In this document: positions 46,408-56,903 of the stretch, in pieces
How the letters are laid out: the number at the start of each line of letters is the position of its first letter
How positions within the stretch are numbered: position 1 is the stretch's first letter
From: Lacticigenium naphthae DSM 19658
GTDB taxonomy: Bacteria; Bacillota; Bacilli; Lactobacillales; Carnobacteriaceae_A
DNA: 64,000 nucleotides
Direction: 5' to 3'
Assembly: GCF_000425865.1 (NCBI RefSeq)
Contig: NZ_AUEG01000004.1
Location: forward strand, 62,001 to 126,000
The notes under the pieces: generated by a model
Database searches by the model: none
Told to the model about the DNA's origin: nothing
Seen by the model: only the letters and a program-made list of their open reading frames with translations
Program-made: the position numbers and the translations under genes

Positions 46408-47025
46408 TTATGCTTCTTCTGAGTCTTCTTCCCCAACTATTTCTGGTTCAGCCATTTCTTCATCAGTTTCTTCTGGTTCTTCATAAGTTGGAGGTGGAGT
46501 TACTGAAACAATAATAGAATCTAATTCAGTCAACATTTCCATATTTTCTGTAAGTTCTAAATCAGAAACAGACAGAGTATCTCCAATTACTAATTTGCTT
46601 ACATCTAAAATAAATTCTGAAGGAGCTTCTGAAGGTGCAACTTCCACTTCAACTTCTGAAAGTGAATGAGAAACATAGCCTTCGTCAATATCATCTTCTC
46701 CTGTAACCATAACTGGGATTGTCATAGTAACTTTTTCACCTTTTTTGAATGCGAGTAAGTCGACATTATACAAAATAGGTTTTAGAGATGAGCGAGCTGT
46801 GTCTTTGACAAACACTTGATAAGTTTCTCCGTCTTTAACGGCAACATCAAATACTCCATTTGAACCTACTTCTTTTAAAGTCTCTTCTAACTCTTTTTCA
46901 TTAATTAATACGGGTAAAGATTCTACATCTTTACCAAAAATCGTTGCAGGGACTTTGCCCTCATTTCTTGCTCTTTTTGATGCTCCTGTACCTGTTACTG
47001 TACGTTTTTCTGCTACTATCTTCAT
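46408..47025 (-). CDS. rplY: Ribosomal protein bL25 / general stress protein Ctc
   Basis: A 205-residue protein with an L25/Ctc N-terminal domain (about residues 1-90, TGKGASKRARNEGKVPA-like start) that binds 5S rRNA, and a TL5-type beta C-terminal domain ending in a very acidic tail. The ATG at 47025 follows AGGTGA and gives the family's usual KIVAEKR start; an in-frame start at 47061 is less likely. It is single, with its own terminator, and may be stress-induced as in Bacillus. Confidence 0.92.
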   Translation of the reverse strand: MKIVAEKRTVTGTGASKRARNEGKVPATIFGKDVESLPVLINEKELEETLKEVGSNGVFDVAVKDGETYQVFVKDTARSSLKPILYNVDLLAFKKGEKVTMTIPVMVTGEDDIDEGYVSHSLSEVEVEVAPSEAPSEFILDVSKLVIGDTLSVSDLELTENMEMLTELDSIIVSVTPPPTYEEPEETDEEMAEPEIVGEEDSEEA

Positions 47026-47153
47026 ATACTTCACCTTCCGAATAAGAATTTTTATGATCAATGAAATGATTGCTTTTTCATTTTTAATCTCTCATAAAAT
47101 TTATTATACCAAATTTCTAATAAACAAGCTAGTAAACATGAGCATTCCATTTC

Positions 47154-47191
47154 AAAAAAAAACCTACCCCTCTAAAATTTAAAGGAGTAGG
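47154..47191 (-). terminator. Terminator of rpoD
   Basis: CCTAC (47163-47167) pairs with GTAGG (47187-47191), extended by an interrupted stem. On the minus strand a run of nine T follows. Confidence 0.75.
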
Positions 47192-47201
47192 CGGAAAAGC
47201 A

Positions 47202-48332
47202 TTATTCTAAAAAGTCTTTCAACTGTTTGGAACGACTTGGATGACGCAATTTACGTAGTGCTTTTGCTTCTATTTGACGTATCCGTTCTCTTGTTACACC
47301 AAATACTTTGCCCACGTCTTCTAGAGTACGCTGTCTTCCATCGTCTAAACCAAAACGTAAACGTAAAACATTTTCTTCTCGGTCGGTTAAAGTATCTAAG
47401 ACATCTTCCAACTGTTCTTTTAGCAACTCATAAGCAGCGTTATCTGCGGGACTGGTTGCATCATTGTCTTCAATGAAATCTCCAAGATGAGAATCATCTT
47501 CTTCTCCGATAGGTGTTTCCAACGAAACAGGTTCTTGTGAAATTTTAAGGATCTCCCGTACTTTTTCAGTTGGTAAATCCATTTCTGCACCGATCTCTTC
47601 TGGCGTCGGTTCACGACCTAAATCTTGAAGTAATTGACGTTGAATACGCACAAGCTTATTAATTGTTTCCACCATGTGCACAGGAATCCGAATTGTTCGC
47701 GCTTGGTCAGCTATTGCACGAGTGATAGCCTGTCTAATCCACCAGGTTGCATAGGTAGAAAACTTAAATCCTTTGGTGTGGTCGAATTTCTCAACGGCTT
47801 TCATCAACCCCATATTTCCTTCTTGAATCAAATCAAGGAAAGACATGCCTCGTCCGACATATCTCTTAGCAATACTTACAACTAGACGTAAGTTGGCTTC
47901 TGCCAATTCTTGTTTCGCAAGAGCATCGCCATCAAGGATACGTTTAGCTAGGCTGATTTCTTGTTCCGCTTTAAGCAAGTCTACTCGTCCGATTTCTTTC
48001 AAATACATACGAACGGGGTCATTGATTTTCACCCCTGGAGGAGCAGTCAAATCTTCTTTTTTGGCATCTTCAACAGCATCGGCTTCTTTTTGAATTTGAC
48101 GCTCCATAGGATCGCCTTCCTCATCCACTACACCTACACCTTGGTCTTCTAAACGTTGAATCAAATCGTCCATTTCGGAAGCATCTAACTCGTAAGGGTT
48201 TGCGATACGTTTAGTTAACTCCGTATAATTCACATTTTTCTCTTTTTTCTTCTTGATTTCTGCGATATATCCTTTTACTGCTTGTTCATAAGAAGCTTGT
48301 TCTGGGATCTGTTGCTTTTCTTTTTCAGACAT
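47202..48332 (-). CDS. rpoD: RNA polymerase primary sigma factor (sigma A / sigma 70)
   Basis: The 376-residue housekeeping sigma factor. Regions in order: a short acidic region 1.1, region 1.2 at [11 protein letters not shown], region 2 with the -10-binding [17 protein letters not shown] (about residues 200-216), region 3, and region 4 with the helix-turn-helix [28 protein letters not shown]. The C terminus [11 protein letters not shown] is canonical. It follows dnaG on the same strand after 25 bases, the typical dnaG-rpoD operon of Firmicutes. Confidence 0.97.
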   Translation of the reverse strand: MSEKEKQQIPEQASYEQAVKGYIAEIKKKKEKNVNYTELTKRIANPYELDASEMDDLIQRLEDQGVGVVDEEGDPMERQIQKEADAVEDAKKEDLTAPPGVKINDPVRMYLKEIGRVDLLKAEQEISLAKRILDGDALAKQELAEANLRLVVSIAKRYVGRGMSFLDLIQEGNMGLMKAVEKFDHTKGFKFSTYATWWIRQAITRAIADQARTIRIPVHMVETINKLVRIQRQLLQDLGREPTPEEIGAEMDLPTEKVREILKISQEPVSLETPIGEEDDSHLGDFIEDNDATSPADNAAYELLKEQLEDVLDTLTDREENVLRLRFGLDDGRQRTLEDVGKVFGVTRERIRQIEAKALRKLRHPSRSKQLKDFLE

Positions 48333-48357
48333 TATTTTCCTCCTAGTGGATACATTC

Positions 48358-50226
48358 TTAGTTGGTATTTTTTAATTGCCTTGATAATTGAATGATTTCC
48401 GTCATCAGCATGTGCTGTGCTGCTGTGTCTTTCCTTTGTGCTGCTTTTTTCATATCGAGTTGTTTTACTTTTAATTCTTCCTCAAGGGAATCTTTTGTGG
48501 AAATAATAGCAATATAATCCTGTATTTCTTCCATTGTATATTCTGATTCTAAACTGATCCACTCGATTCGAACAGCCTTTTCCTTCAGTTCTTTATCTTT
48601 AATGTATTCTAAAAACAAAGATAAGCTAAATTCTTCTTTGTCGCTGATAAAGCTTTCAAACAAATAATAGAGCAATTGATATTCTTCGTGGACAAAATGA
48701 AAATCCTCGAGGTTTTGAATATGTCGAAAAACTTCCATTGAATGAGTTAGGCGATAAAAAAGAAATTGTTCAGCTCTTTCTGTTTGGGTGAGTTTGGCCT
48801 GTTGAGTACGAACTTGTGGAACAATTGGAACTTCTTTTGACGAAGTGTTTTTTTGACGTTGTTGTCTCTTTATTTGTCTGTTTTCTCTGGTGTATTGCTC
48901 AAATTGAGAAGTCAATGAATTCTTAGATACGGAGAATTCTTCTGCCAACTGATTGATATATGTTTCTCTCTGAATTGCTGACGGGACCAAAACTAATTCC
49001 TTTAAAATCTGTTCGATGTAGGCAAATTGTTCACTTTCATTCGCTAGATTCAATTCTTGTCGATAATAGTCCATCAAGAAGCCCATAAAAGTATTGCGAC
49101 CATGCGTGATCAATTCCGAATACGTTTCTTTTCCTCTTTTTTTGATAAAATCGTCTGGATCTAGTCCTTCAGGAAACTGGATGATTTCAATAGCAAAAGG
49201 GGATTCATCTCTGAATATTTCTCCAACTTTTTTAGCAGCATTTAAACCTGCTTGATCTCCATCGAAGGCAAGCACGATATGATCGGTAACTTTATCGAGC
49301 AATTGAATGTGCTCATTTGTCAAACTCGTACCCATGGAAGCAAGCCCATGTTTGATACCAGCTTGGTAAGAAGATATGACATCCATAAATCCTTCGAAAA
49401 GTATGGCTTCTTTTTTTCGTCGTATTTCAGAGCGTCCATTTGCATAGTTAAATAGAATCTTTCTTTTATTAAAGAGAACCGTTTCGGGACTATTTAGATA
49501 TTTGGGTTGTGTATAATCCGATTGTGCATGTTCAGACATAGAATCTTCAACAACAAATAGTCTACCAGAAAAGGCGACAGTCTTGCCACGATCGTTCTCA
49601 ATAGGAAAAATGATCCGCCCAGCAAAACGATCAAGCCATTCTCCTTCTCTATCCGCAAATAGTCCGCTTTTTTGTAGTTCGTCAGAAGTGAAAGCTTCTT
49701 TGGTGTCTAAAAATTGTTTTAAAACTGTTTTTTTAGAAGGAGAATAACCAATAGCAAAGGTTTCAATGGTTTCTTTCGTTAACCCTCTATCATATAAATA
49801 ATTTAAAGCAGCTTCTCCAGTAGTCGTATTGAGCAACAGGTGTTGATAAAACTCTCTTGCGTAATTGTGCATACGTAATAGTTTCGCTGCAATCGAATCT
49901 TCTTTTATTCCATCGTGTTGCATTTGCGAGTATTTCTCATCTATAGACAGACCACTAACTTCAGCGGTTTTTACAACAGCTTCCGGAAAGGACAAACCAT
50001 CTATTTCCATTAAGAAAGAATACGCATTTCCTCCTCTTCCGCAACTAAAACAATGATACATTTGCTTTTCCTCATTGACAGAAAAAGAAGGTGTCCGTTC
50101 CTCATGGAATGGACAGGAACCAAACAAATTTTTCCCTTGTTTCTTAAGTTGAACATACTGAGAAATCACATCGACTATATTCGTTTGAGTCAATACAGAT
50201 TGCACAGTTTCTTCAGGAATTCTCAT
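48358..50226 (-). CDS. dnaG: DNA primase
   Basis: The 622-residue primase that makes RNA primers for replication. It has a CHC2 zinc ribbon with Cys38, His41, Cys59 and Cys62 ([11 protein letters not shown] and YHCFSCG). The catalytic TOPRIM domain shows [10 protein letters not shown] and [14 protein letters not shown]-terminal helicase-binding domain follows after a basic linker ([14 protein letters not shown]). It is the first gene of the dnaG-rpoD operon, after a 196-bp leader. Confidence 0.97.
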   Translation of the reverse strand: MRIPEETVQSVLTQTNIVDVISQYVQLKKQGKNLFGSCPFHEERTPSFSVNEEKQMYHCFSCGRGGNAYSFLMEIDGLSFPEAVVKTAEVSGLSIDEKYSQMQHDGIKEDSIAAKLLRMHNYAREFYQHLLLNTTTGEAALNYLYDRGLTKETIETFAIGYSPSKKTVLKQFLDTKEAFTSDELQKSGLFADREGEWLDRFAGRIIFPIENDRGKTVAFSGRLFVVEDSMSEHAQSDYTQPKYLNSPETVLFNKRKILFNYANGRSEIRRKKEAILFEGFMDVISSYQAGIKHGLASMGTSLTNEHIQLLDKVTDHIVLAFDGDQAGLNAAKKVGEIFRDESPFAIEIIQFPEGLDPDDFIKKRGKETYSELITHGRNTFMGFLMDYYRQELNLANESEQFAYIEQILKELVLVPSAIQRETYINQLAEEFSVSKNSLTSQFEQYTRENRQIKRQQRQKNTSSKEVPIVPQVRTQQAKLTQTERAEQFLFYRLTHSMEVFRHIQNLEDFHFVHEEYQLLYYLFESFISDKEEFSLSLFLEYIKDKELKEKAVRIEWISLESEYTMEEIQDYIAIISTKDSLEEELKVKQLDMKKAAQRKDTAAQHMLMTEIIQLSRQLKNTN

Positions 50227-50372
50227 TACTGCCGTGTCACCTCTTCTGCATATCCATTGTTTTCATAGACATTAATAGCCGCATCCATATTCCTATGCGG
50301 CAACTATCTATGACACAAAATTTATCCATTTAATCATATTTCAGTATACCAGATTTTTTTATAGATTACAAA

Positions 50373-50406
50373 AAAAGAAAACCAAACCTTACGAGTGGTT
50401 TTCTTT
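50373..50406 (-). terminator. Terminator after niaX
   Basis: AAAGAAAACCA pairs with TGGTTTTCTTT (50396-50406) around AACCTTACGAG. A T-tract follows on the minus strand. Confidence 0.75.
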
Positions 50407-50422
50407 CTTTTGCAGTCTGCTT

Positions 50423-50980
50423 TTAGGTTAACTGTGCTAATTTCTTTGTTCTCTTCCCTAGCCCTTTCCAGACTATTTGGGCAATAAAAAAATCGATCAT
50501 ACTGTGAAGGAGTGTTCCCACTCCGACGAGTAAGAAAATCGAGTAAAAAAATCCGTCTGTATAGTTTGCTTGCGGCAATGCTCCTCCAAAGTAAAAAAAG
50601 GTCACTAAAGCCATTTCAGAAGCCCCATGTAGGATACCTATAAAGAATGAAAAAATCTGGCTCTTGACCTTATCTTCAATCAGTAACCTGTTTCTTTTGA
50701 TAACCAACCCACCAATGACGGCAAAAACCACATGACTCAGCGCTCTCAAAGCTATTATTAAAGGAAATCCCGCCAACATGAATCCTACCACGGTTCCCAA
50801 TGAAACGGCCACAGCAATTCCTGGTGAAATGAATAATGCAATAAAAATAGGAACATGACTAGCCAATGTAAAAGAAGCGGGCTCCATCAATATTTTTATA
50901 GGCGATACCATCGGAATGACGATGCCAATGGATATGAGCAGAGCAGAGAGGGTCAGTTTAAATACTTCATTTCTTTTAAT
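50423..50980 (-). CDS. niaX: Niacin ECF transporter S component
   Basis: An integral membrane protein of about 185 residues with six likely helices, the substrate-binding S component that captures niacin (nicotinate) for an ECF importer. The conserved segment from IVIPMVSPIKILM to PASFTLASHVPIFI is what I know from NiaX proteins. It lies next to the NiaR repressor and behind an operator-like palindrome. The start is uncertain. AAGGAG at 50995-50990 is nine bases before an ATT codon (50980); a TTG at 50989 abuts it directly, and a TTG at 51010 overlaps the operator. No in-frame ATG, GTG or TTG has good spacing. I used the ATT. Confidence 0.82.
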   Translation of the reverse strand: MKRNEVFKLTLSALLISIGIVIPMVSPIKILMEPASFTLASHVPIFIALFISPGIAVAVSLGTVVGFMLAGFPLIIALRALSHVVFAVIGGLVIKRNRLLIEDKVKSQIFSFFIGILHGASEMALVTFFYFGGALPQANYTDGFFYSIFLLVGVGTLLHSMIDFFIAQIVWKGLGKRTKKLAQLT

Positions 50981-51000
50981 GCGTATCAACTCCTTATGTA

Positions 51001-51046
51001 TAATAAACAAGTGACAGGTGTCATGACACCTGTCACTTGTTTATTA
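51001..51046. promoter_or_regulatory. 46-bp perfect palindrome, probable NiaR operator
   Basis: The two 23-base halves are exact reverse complements, centred between 51023 and 51024. The core contains TGACAGGTGTCATGACACCT and flanking TAATAAACAAG/CTTGTTTATTA arms. It starts at the -10 box of the niaX promoter and covers the start site, an ideal place for a repressor. NiaR senses niacin and represses niacin uptake genes. The site assignment is inferred from position and symmetry. Confidence 0.78.
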
Positions 51047-51070
51047 TACGAAATTGATAGGATAAGTCAA
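51043..51070 (-). promoter_or_regulatory. Promoter of niaX
   Basis: On the minus strand: -35 TTGACT (51070-51065), 16-bp spacer, consensus -10 TATAAT (51048-51043). The -10 box overlaps the edge of the palindrome. Confidence 0.75.
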
Positions 51071-51090
51071 TCTTTTTTATTAACGGGACA

Positions 51091-51606
51091 TTAATCTCTG
51101 TAAATGATATTTAGGTTATCCAATTTTTCGCGAATCGTTTCAAAGACTTCCTTTGAAGGTGTGGTAATTGTATGAGTATGCAAACCTTCTGTCAGTTTGG
51201 ATAATAGGGAGGTCTCCTCTTCTTTGATTTTTTTCAAAAAAGCATCTGCATCATTTCTGGAAGCTATATTGAGTTGGCCTTTTATTTCTCCATAAACTGG
51301 ATGATCAATGACCACATCAACGATGGCCCCGCCTGAATCTACGACAGTGTATAATTCATCAGCGGTTTGCTCAGCAGAATGCTGACAAACCACTTGTTGA
51401 ATATACTGAGGCTGTTTTTGGTAATGTGTGATATACCCATTTGGTGTCGCTAGTATATCATTTCCGCTGGCTCTTAATAATGCAATATCTCCCACAATGA
51501 CTTGTCTGCTCACGTTGAATTCAGTTCCTAACGATGAAGCCGTCATTGGTTTAAAAGCTTGCAACAACGTTTTCAATAGAGCATCTCTTCTTGAGTTGGC
51601 ATCCAT
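51091..51606 (-). CDS. niaR: Niacin-responsive transcriptional repressor
   Basis: A 171-residue protein with an N-terminal winged helix (about residues 5-60, TASSLGTEFNVSRQVIVGDIALLRASG) and a C-terminal 3H domain with the conserved histidines (DVVIDHPVYGE and LTEGLHTHTI). NiaR (YrxA) binds nicotinate with a metal ion and represses niacin and NAD genes. The niaX transporter gene follows in the same direction behind its own promoter and operator, which supports the assignment. It starts 33 bases after the ABC exporter, so it may also be read from there. Confidence 0.9.
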   Translation of the reverse strand: MDANSRRDALLKTLLQAFKPMTASSLGTEFNVSRQVIVGDIALLRASGNDILATPNGYITHYQKQPQYIQQVVCQHSAEQTADELYTVVDSGGAIVDVVIDHPVYGEIKGQLNIASRNDADAFLKKIKEEETSLLSKLTEGLHTHTITTPSKEVFETIREKLDNLNIIYRD

Positions 51607-51639
51607 TTCATTCCCTCCAGTTTACTTTGCCGTGTTTTA

Positions 51640-53355
51640 TTACTCTCCAAATTGAGCTTCATACAAGCGTCTATAGGGACCACTACTACTCATGAGTTCC
51701 TGATGGGTGCCAATTTCTGCTATTCCCTGATCGGCTACTACTGCAATCCGATCGGCATTTTTAATTGTAGCCAAGCGATGGGCAATGATCAGTGTTGTAC
51801 GCCCTTTTGCTAATGAATCTAAAGCTTCTTGTATCGCTTGTTCGGTTTCCGTATCCAAAGCAGAAGTGGCTTCATCTAGAATAAGAATAGGTGGATTTTT
51901 CAAAAAAATACGTGCGATAGACAAGCGTTGTTTCTGTCCCCCAGATAATTTAACCCCGCGTTCTCCAATAATGGTTTGGATTCCTTTAGGCATTTGATTT
52001 ACAACCGTTTCTAAATTCGCCAAACGGATAGCTTCCCATACCTCCTCATCTGTGGCTTGCAAATTTCCGTAAGCAATATTTTCTCTGATCGTTCCAGGGA
52101 ATAAGAAGACATCTTGTTGAACGATCCCAATTTGTTTTCGTAGTGACTCGATCGTCAAATCTTGAATAGGATAGCCATCTATCGTTATTTGTCCCTCATC
52201 TACTTCATAAAAACGAGGTAATAAATTACATAAAGTAGATTTCCCTGCCCCACTTGGTCCAACAAAAGCAATCGTTTCGCCTTGTTTGATGGAGAGATCG
52301 ATAGAGTCCAATACGGTCAACTCTTCTTCATAACTAAATGTAACTGAATCATATTCGATGTTTCCATTTAAATGGTCTATATCGATAGCATTTTCTTTAT
52401 TTTGAATTTCTGGAAGACGATGGAGTTCCTCTTGAAACCGCTTAAATCCTGCTATTCCTTTTGGATAGCTCTCGATCATCGTGTTCACTTTTTCAATCGG
52501 GCGAACAAACACATTTGAAAAGAGAATAAAAGCTACAAAATCTCCGTAACTGATTTCACCATTAATCGTATAGTAAGCTCCAAAGAATAAAGCGAACAAA
52601 CTGATCAGCCGAATCAATAAGTAGTTATAAGAGTGACTGATCCCCATCATTTTGTAGAATAAAAATTTCGATTTTTTATAAGCTTGATTTAATTTATCGA
52701 AACGCTTTGATTCGAACGATTCATTTGCAAAAGCTTGGACTACTCGAATACCACCGACTGAAGAAGCAATACCCGCACTGAAGTTAGCTAAGTCGTCATA
52801 AATTTGTGTGTTTATTTTTGTCATTTTCCGATTGAAAAAGGCTAACGCTAAAGCAATAAAAGGAACCAATATGAATGTTGCAATAGCTAACCTCACGTGA
52901 ATAGTCATCATAAGACCGAACGCACCGGCTAATGTAAAAATCGTTATGAAAATATCTTCCGGTCCGTGATGAGCAACTTCGGCTATTTCAAACAGATCAG
53001 AAGTTAAACGCGTGATCAACTTGCCTGTTTCCCTCTCGTCAAAATAACTAAAAGATTGCTTTTGAACATGATCATACAGGTCTTTTCGCATGTCCGTTTC
53101 TATATTGATACCCAGTTGGTGACCATAGTAAGTCACAATGAACTGGAAAAAAGTATTCAGAAAAAACAGCAAAAAGAGTCCAAAAGAAACAAGCAAGATA
53201 ATAGGCCAGTTCCCTGTTGGTAGCAACTCATCGGTAACTGTACTTACCACCATAGGAAAGGCTAATTCCAGAAGTGCTACAAATATAGCACAACAAAAAT
53301 CAATCATAAATAATTTTTTGTACGGTCGATAATATCCAAAAAAATTCTTCAACAT
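51640..53355 (-). CDS. ABC exporter, fused permease and ATPase
   Basis: A 571-residue half-transporter with six membrane helices (residues 1-310) and a C-terminal ABC ATPase. Motifs are Walker A GPSGAGKST, the signature LSGGQKQRLSIAR, Walker B ILILDEATSALD and the H-loop IIAHRLAT. It resembles multidrug or lipid exporters of the BmrA/YgaD type, and works as a homodimer in such cases or with a partner. The substrate is not evident. The ATG at 53355 follows GAGGGATCAGG; an ATG at 53373 lacks such a site. It stands between glyS and niaR. Confidence 0.9.
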   Translation of the reverse strand: MLKNFFGYYRPYKKLFMIDFCCAIFVALLELAFPMVVSTVTDELLPTGNWPIILLVSFGLFLLFFLNTFFQFIVTYYGHQLGINIETDMRKDLYDHVQKQSFSYFDERETGKLITRLTSDLFEIAEVAHHGPEDIFITIFTLAGAFGLMMTIHVRLAIATFILVPFIALALAFFNRKMTKINTQIYDDLANFSAGIASSVGGIRVVQAFANESFESKRFDKLNQAYKKSKFLFYKMMGISHSYNYLLIRLISLFALFFGAYYTINGEISYGDFVAFILFSNVFVRPIEKVNTMIESYPKGIAGFKRFQEELHRLPEIQNKENAIDIDHLNGNIEYDSVTFSYEEELTVLDSIDLSIKQGETIAFVGPSGAGKSTLCNLLPRFYEVDEGQITIDGYPIQDLTIESLRKQIGIVQQDVFLFPGTIRENIAYGNLQATDEEVWEAIRLANLETVVNQMPKGIQTIIGERGVKLSGGQKQRLSIARIFLKNPPILILDEATSALDTETEQAIQEALDSLAKGRTTLIIAHRLATIKNADRIAVVADQGIAEIGTHQELMSSSGPYRRLYEAQFGE

Positions 53356-53655
53356 TCCTGATCCCTCTTCCATTTAAAAAGAAAAGTGCGTCTAAGATAA
53401 ATCTCACAGCCTCTACCTCTTTTGCGAACATGGTTTTCCAAAATGTGATCCCCAAAAGCAAATCCACCGTTCACTTCCCTATGCTGCAGTTGGTAGTGCC
53501 TAGCCTCAGCTGTTCCTTATTTAATAGGCGATAGATAACATCTGCAGGTTTAAACGCGTCTTGTTTCACTCTGGTTTTTACGCTCTTCTATTGTTGGTAC
53601 TGCTATCAAATAAGCTATTCCCTTACGCGAATCCCTTCACTTTTACCTTACGCTC

Positions 53656-55740
53656 TTATTTAACAATTAATTTATCAAATTGAGCAAAATGTGTGATCAG
53701 GTGTTGAACCTGATGAACTAATTGTAGGCGATTAGATCGGATGGTTTCATCTTTGTCCATGACCATTGTTTCTTCAAAAAATTGATCGATAAGGGGCTGG
53801 AGGCTTTTTAACTGATTATAGTATACGGGAACGGCTGTATCGTTCGTTAAAACGGTTGTTAAGTTGATCAGACGTTCGTACAATGCTTTTTCTGAAGTAG
53901 TCGTCAGTAGGTCTGGGTTTATTGCACCAGCAGTGTCCATCGTCTCTTCATTTTTGATGCTGATATTGATTACGCGTGTCATTGCTTCAACAAGTGACCT
54001 GAAATCTTCGCTTTGACTCTCTTTTTGAAGTAAGTTTGCGGTTTCCAGGATACGGGATAATTTTTCTTGTTTAGAAGCTAGGATGGCTTCAATGATATCG
54101 TAAGAGATCGCATTCGCTTGTAACTGTGTCTTCATTCTCCCTTTGATAAATTCGCTTACTTGAGGGTAAATAGTCTCTACTTGTTTTTTGAGATCGGCAT
54201 CTTCCAATTGAATAGTTGTAGCGATCGTGTGAATCAGCTGATCGATCGGCAAATCAAATTGGTTTGATAAAATGATTTGAACGATACCGTTTGCTTGTCT
54301 TCTCAATGCGAATGGGTCATTTGAACCTGTTGGAATCATATCTGCAGCAAAGAAAAGGAGCAAACTATCTAGTTTGTCTGCCAAGGAAAGAATGGTTCCT
54401 TCGATGCTCACTGGAATTTCTCCATTGCTCGATAAAGGTAAATAGTGCTCACGAATAGCTTGAGCAACGGGCTCAGGATATCCTTCCAATACGGCATATT
54501 TTTCTCCCATGATCCCTTGCAGTTCAGGGAATTCCCCAACCATATGTGTCACTAAATCGAACTTGTAAATTGCGCTCGCTTGATTCACATAGTTTTTGCT
54601 TTCGTTTGTGATGGTTATGTTTTCCATCAATATGGTTGCGATTTGATTCACTCGATCCATTTTAGCCTTTAAACTTCCCAGTTTTTCATGATAGGATACA
54701 CCTTTTAATTTATCGACAAAAGTCTCAATAGAGTGCTTACGGTCTTCATCATAAAAGAATTTTGCATCCGAAAGTCTAGCTTTCAAAACTTTTTCGTTTC
54801 CTTTTCTCACTCTATCAATGTGTTCCGCATTTCCATTCCGCACACCAATAAAATAGGGGATCAAGGTATCTGTTTCATTTTTCACAGCAAAATAACGTTG
54901 ATGGTCTTTCATAGATGAAATCAGAGCTTCAGCAGGCACGGCCAAAAATTCATGGTTAAATTGCCCAAAAAAGGCTGTAGGAAATTCAACCATGTCCGTG
55001 ACTTCGTTTAACAGCATCGGATCCAGGTCAATTTTCCAGTCATGTTCTTCCCCGAGCTTATTAACTTGAGTCTTGATTTGTTGTTTTCTCTCTTCTCTAT
55101 CTGCAATGACATATTCTTGTTTCAATTTTCCTTCGTAATCTGATGCATGATCTAAAACTATTTCTTTTCCTAAAAAACGATGTCCGCTTGTTATCCGATC
55201 AGCTTTCACTTCGAACAAACTAGTCGGAACGACTAGTTCATCTAAAAGAGAAACGATCCAATGAACAGGACGTATAAATGCAAAAGAATAATTGGCCCAT
55301 TTCATTTTTACCGGGAATTCTAACGATTTCACTACTTCGATTAATTGCGGTAGTATTTCTGTTACGGGTCGACCCTTCGAGTATTTATCCACAAACACAT
55401 AGTCATTCCCTTTAACTTCCTTAAAATAGAGAGCGTCTAAATCTACTTTGTTTCCTTTAGAAAATCCTATCGCAGCTTTAGACCATTCACCCGCATCGGT
55501 GAGAGCTGCTTTTTTTGACGGACCGCGTAAAGTTTCCGTATAATCCGCTTGTTTTGCTGAAAGTCCTTCAATTTTTACTGCTAAGCGCCGAGGAGTCGAA
55601 TAAATGAGTACAGTCGTAAAATCTAGACGCTGTTCTTTTAAAAACTGGCTGGTTTTATTTCTGAATTGTTGACTAGCAGAGTCAATCACTTTAGCTGGCA
55701 TTTCTTCCAGTCCTATTTCCAATAAATAAGTGTGTGTCAT
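53656..55740 (-). CDS. glyS: Glycyl-tRNA synthetase beta subunit
   Basis: The 694-residue beta subunit of the bacterial alpha2beta2 glycyl-tRNA synthetase. It holds the tRNA-binding and editing-like HD and DALR domains. Typical blocks are LLEIGLEEMPAKVI at the N terminus and DPFALRRQANGIVQIIL near residue 480. It follows glyQ after one base and is controlled by the same T-box leader. No terminator is recognised directly after it. Confidence 0.97.
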   Translation of the reverse strand: MTHTYLLEIGLEEMPAKVIDSASQQFRNKTSQFLKEQRLDFTTVLIYSTPRRLAVKIEGLSAKQADYTETLRGPSKKAALTDAGEWSKAAIGFSKGNKVDLDALYFKEVKGNDYVFVDKYSKGRPVTEILPQLIEVVKSLEFPVKMKWANYSFAFIRPVHWIVSLLDELVVPTSLFEVKADRITSGHRFLGKEIVLDHASDYEGKLKQEYVIADREERKQQIKTQVNKLGEEHDWKIDLDPMLLNEVTDMVEFPTAFFGQFNHEFLAVPAEALISSMKDHQRYFAVKNETDTLIPYFIGVRNGNAEHIDRVRKGNEKVLKARLSDAKFFYDEDRKHSIETFVDKLKGVSYHEKLGSLKAKMDRVNQIATILMENITITNESKNYVNQASAIYKFDLVTHMVGEFPELQGIMGEKYAVLEGYPEPVAQAIREHYLPLSSNGEIPVSIEGTILSLADKLDSLLLFFAADMIPTGSNDPFALRRQANGIVQIILSNQFDLPIDQLIHTIATTIQLEDADLKKQVETIYPQVSEFIKGRMKTQLQANAISYDIIEAILASKQEKLSRILETANLLQKESQSEDFRSLVEAMTRVINISIKNEETMDTAGAINPDLLTTTSEKALYERLINLTTVLTNDTAVPVYYNQLKSLQPLIDQFFEETMVMDKDETIRSNRLQLVHQVQHLITHFAQFDKLIVK

Positions 55741-56652
55741 TTATTTCTCCTCCTTGCTAATGTCTTTTGATAATGGGAATCCTAGTTTTTCTCGTTCATC
55801 AATGTATGTGCGAGCAATTTTCCTCGCCATTTTGCGAATTCTAGCTAAGTAACCAGGACGATCCGTAGCGGAAACTGCCCCGCGTGCATCAAGCAAGTTG
55901 AAAACATGACTACACTTCAAGACATAATCATATCCTGGATGAACTAGCCCTTTATCAATTTGGATGGTTGCTTCTTTTTCAAATTTACTGAATAAATCAA
56001 ATAGCATCTCGGTATCACTCGTTTCAAAAGAATAAACAGAGTGCTCATACTCCGGTTGGAAGAATACTTCACCATACGTAACATCTTCAGACCAACGAAT
56101 AGCGTAAACATTCTCCACATCTTGAATGTAAGAAGCCAACCGCTCTAATCCATATGTGATTTCACTCGTGACGGAAGCAACCTCTATTCCACCTACTTGT
56201 TGGAAATAAGTAAATTGAGTGACTTCCATTCCATCTAGCCAGACTTCCCAACCTAATCCAGCACACCCTAGAGAAGGGTTCTCCCAGTTGTCTTCAACAA
56301 ACCGGATATCATGTTTTAAAGGATCGATCCCTAACGCTATCAAACTATTTAAGTAGAGTTCTTGTATGTTTTTTGGTGAAGGTTTCATGACTACTTGAAA
56401 TTGATGGTGCTGATACAAACGATTCGGATTTTCTCCGTATCTTCCATCCGCTGGCCTTCTGGAAGGTTCTACATATGCCGCATTCCACGGCTCGGGACCG
56501 TTGGATTTTAAAAATGTATACGGACTCATCGTACCGGCACCTTTTTCTGTATCGTAAGATTGCAACAACATACACCCCTGTTTTGACCAATAATTTTGTA
56601 ATGTCAAAATTATTTCTTGGAACGTCAGTGTCTTCTCATTCATTTTTTCCAC
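55741..56652 (-). CDS. glyQ: Glycyl-tRNA synthetase alpha subunit
   Basis: The 303-residue catalytic alpha subunit, a class II synthetase core. Signatures are [26 protein letters not shown] near the N terminus (motif split by variation) and [21 protein letters not shown]. It joins glycine to tRNA together with GlyS. Expression should rise when uncharged tRNA-Gly binds the T-box leader upstream. Confidence 0.97.
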   Translation of the reverse strand: MEKMNEKTLTFQEIILTLQNYWSKQGCMLLQSYDTEKGAGTMSPYTFLKSNGPEPWNAAYVEPSRRPADGRYGENPNRLYQHHQFQVVMKPSPKNIQELYLNSLIALGIDPLKHDIRFVEDNWENPSLGCAGLGWEVWLDGMEVTQFTYFQQVGGIEVASVTSEITYGLERLASYIQDVENVYAIRWSEDVTYGEVFFQPEYEHSVYSFETSDTEMLFDLFSKFEKEATIQIDKGLVHPGYDYVLKCSHVFNLLDARGAVSATDRPGYLARIRKMARKIARTYIDEREKLGFPLSKDISKEEK

Positions 56653-56689
56653 TCCTTAATTAAATTAAACAATCGTATTTTACAAAACA

Positions 56690-56903
56690 AAAAAACCTAT
56701 GACGCATAGAAACAGACGTCATAGGGACGATAAAATCGCGGTTCCACCCTACTTCTAGTTCTTTAAACTAGCAGCTTTTTTTAATAAACGCTCCGAAATG
56801 CCTTCACCGATGACTGTCTGGCTTTCACCTATCCAAACTCGCTTTCCTTCTCATCAGTTTCTTCTTTCATCTTCGCGTATGCATATTTATTTTTTCTCTA
56901 CTA
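56690..56903 (-). promoter_or_regulatory. T-box riboswitch leader of glyQS
   Basis: The T-box sequence AGGGTGGAACCGCGA is seen on the minus strand at 56750-56736, where the UGG is complementary to the tRNA acceptor end. A terminator follows with CCTATGACG/CGTCATAGG arms (56725-56717 with 56704-56696) and a T run. Upstream is the long Stem I region with the usual helical arms. The specifier codon should be a glycine codon; GGC in GAAGGCATTTC is a candidate. Uncharged tRNA-Gly is expected to favour the antiterminator. Confidence 0.93.
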
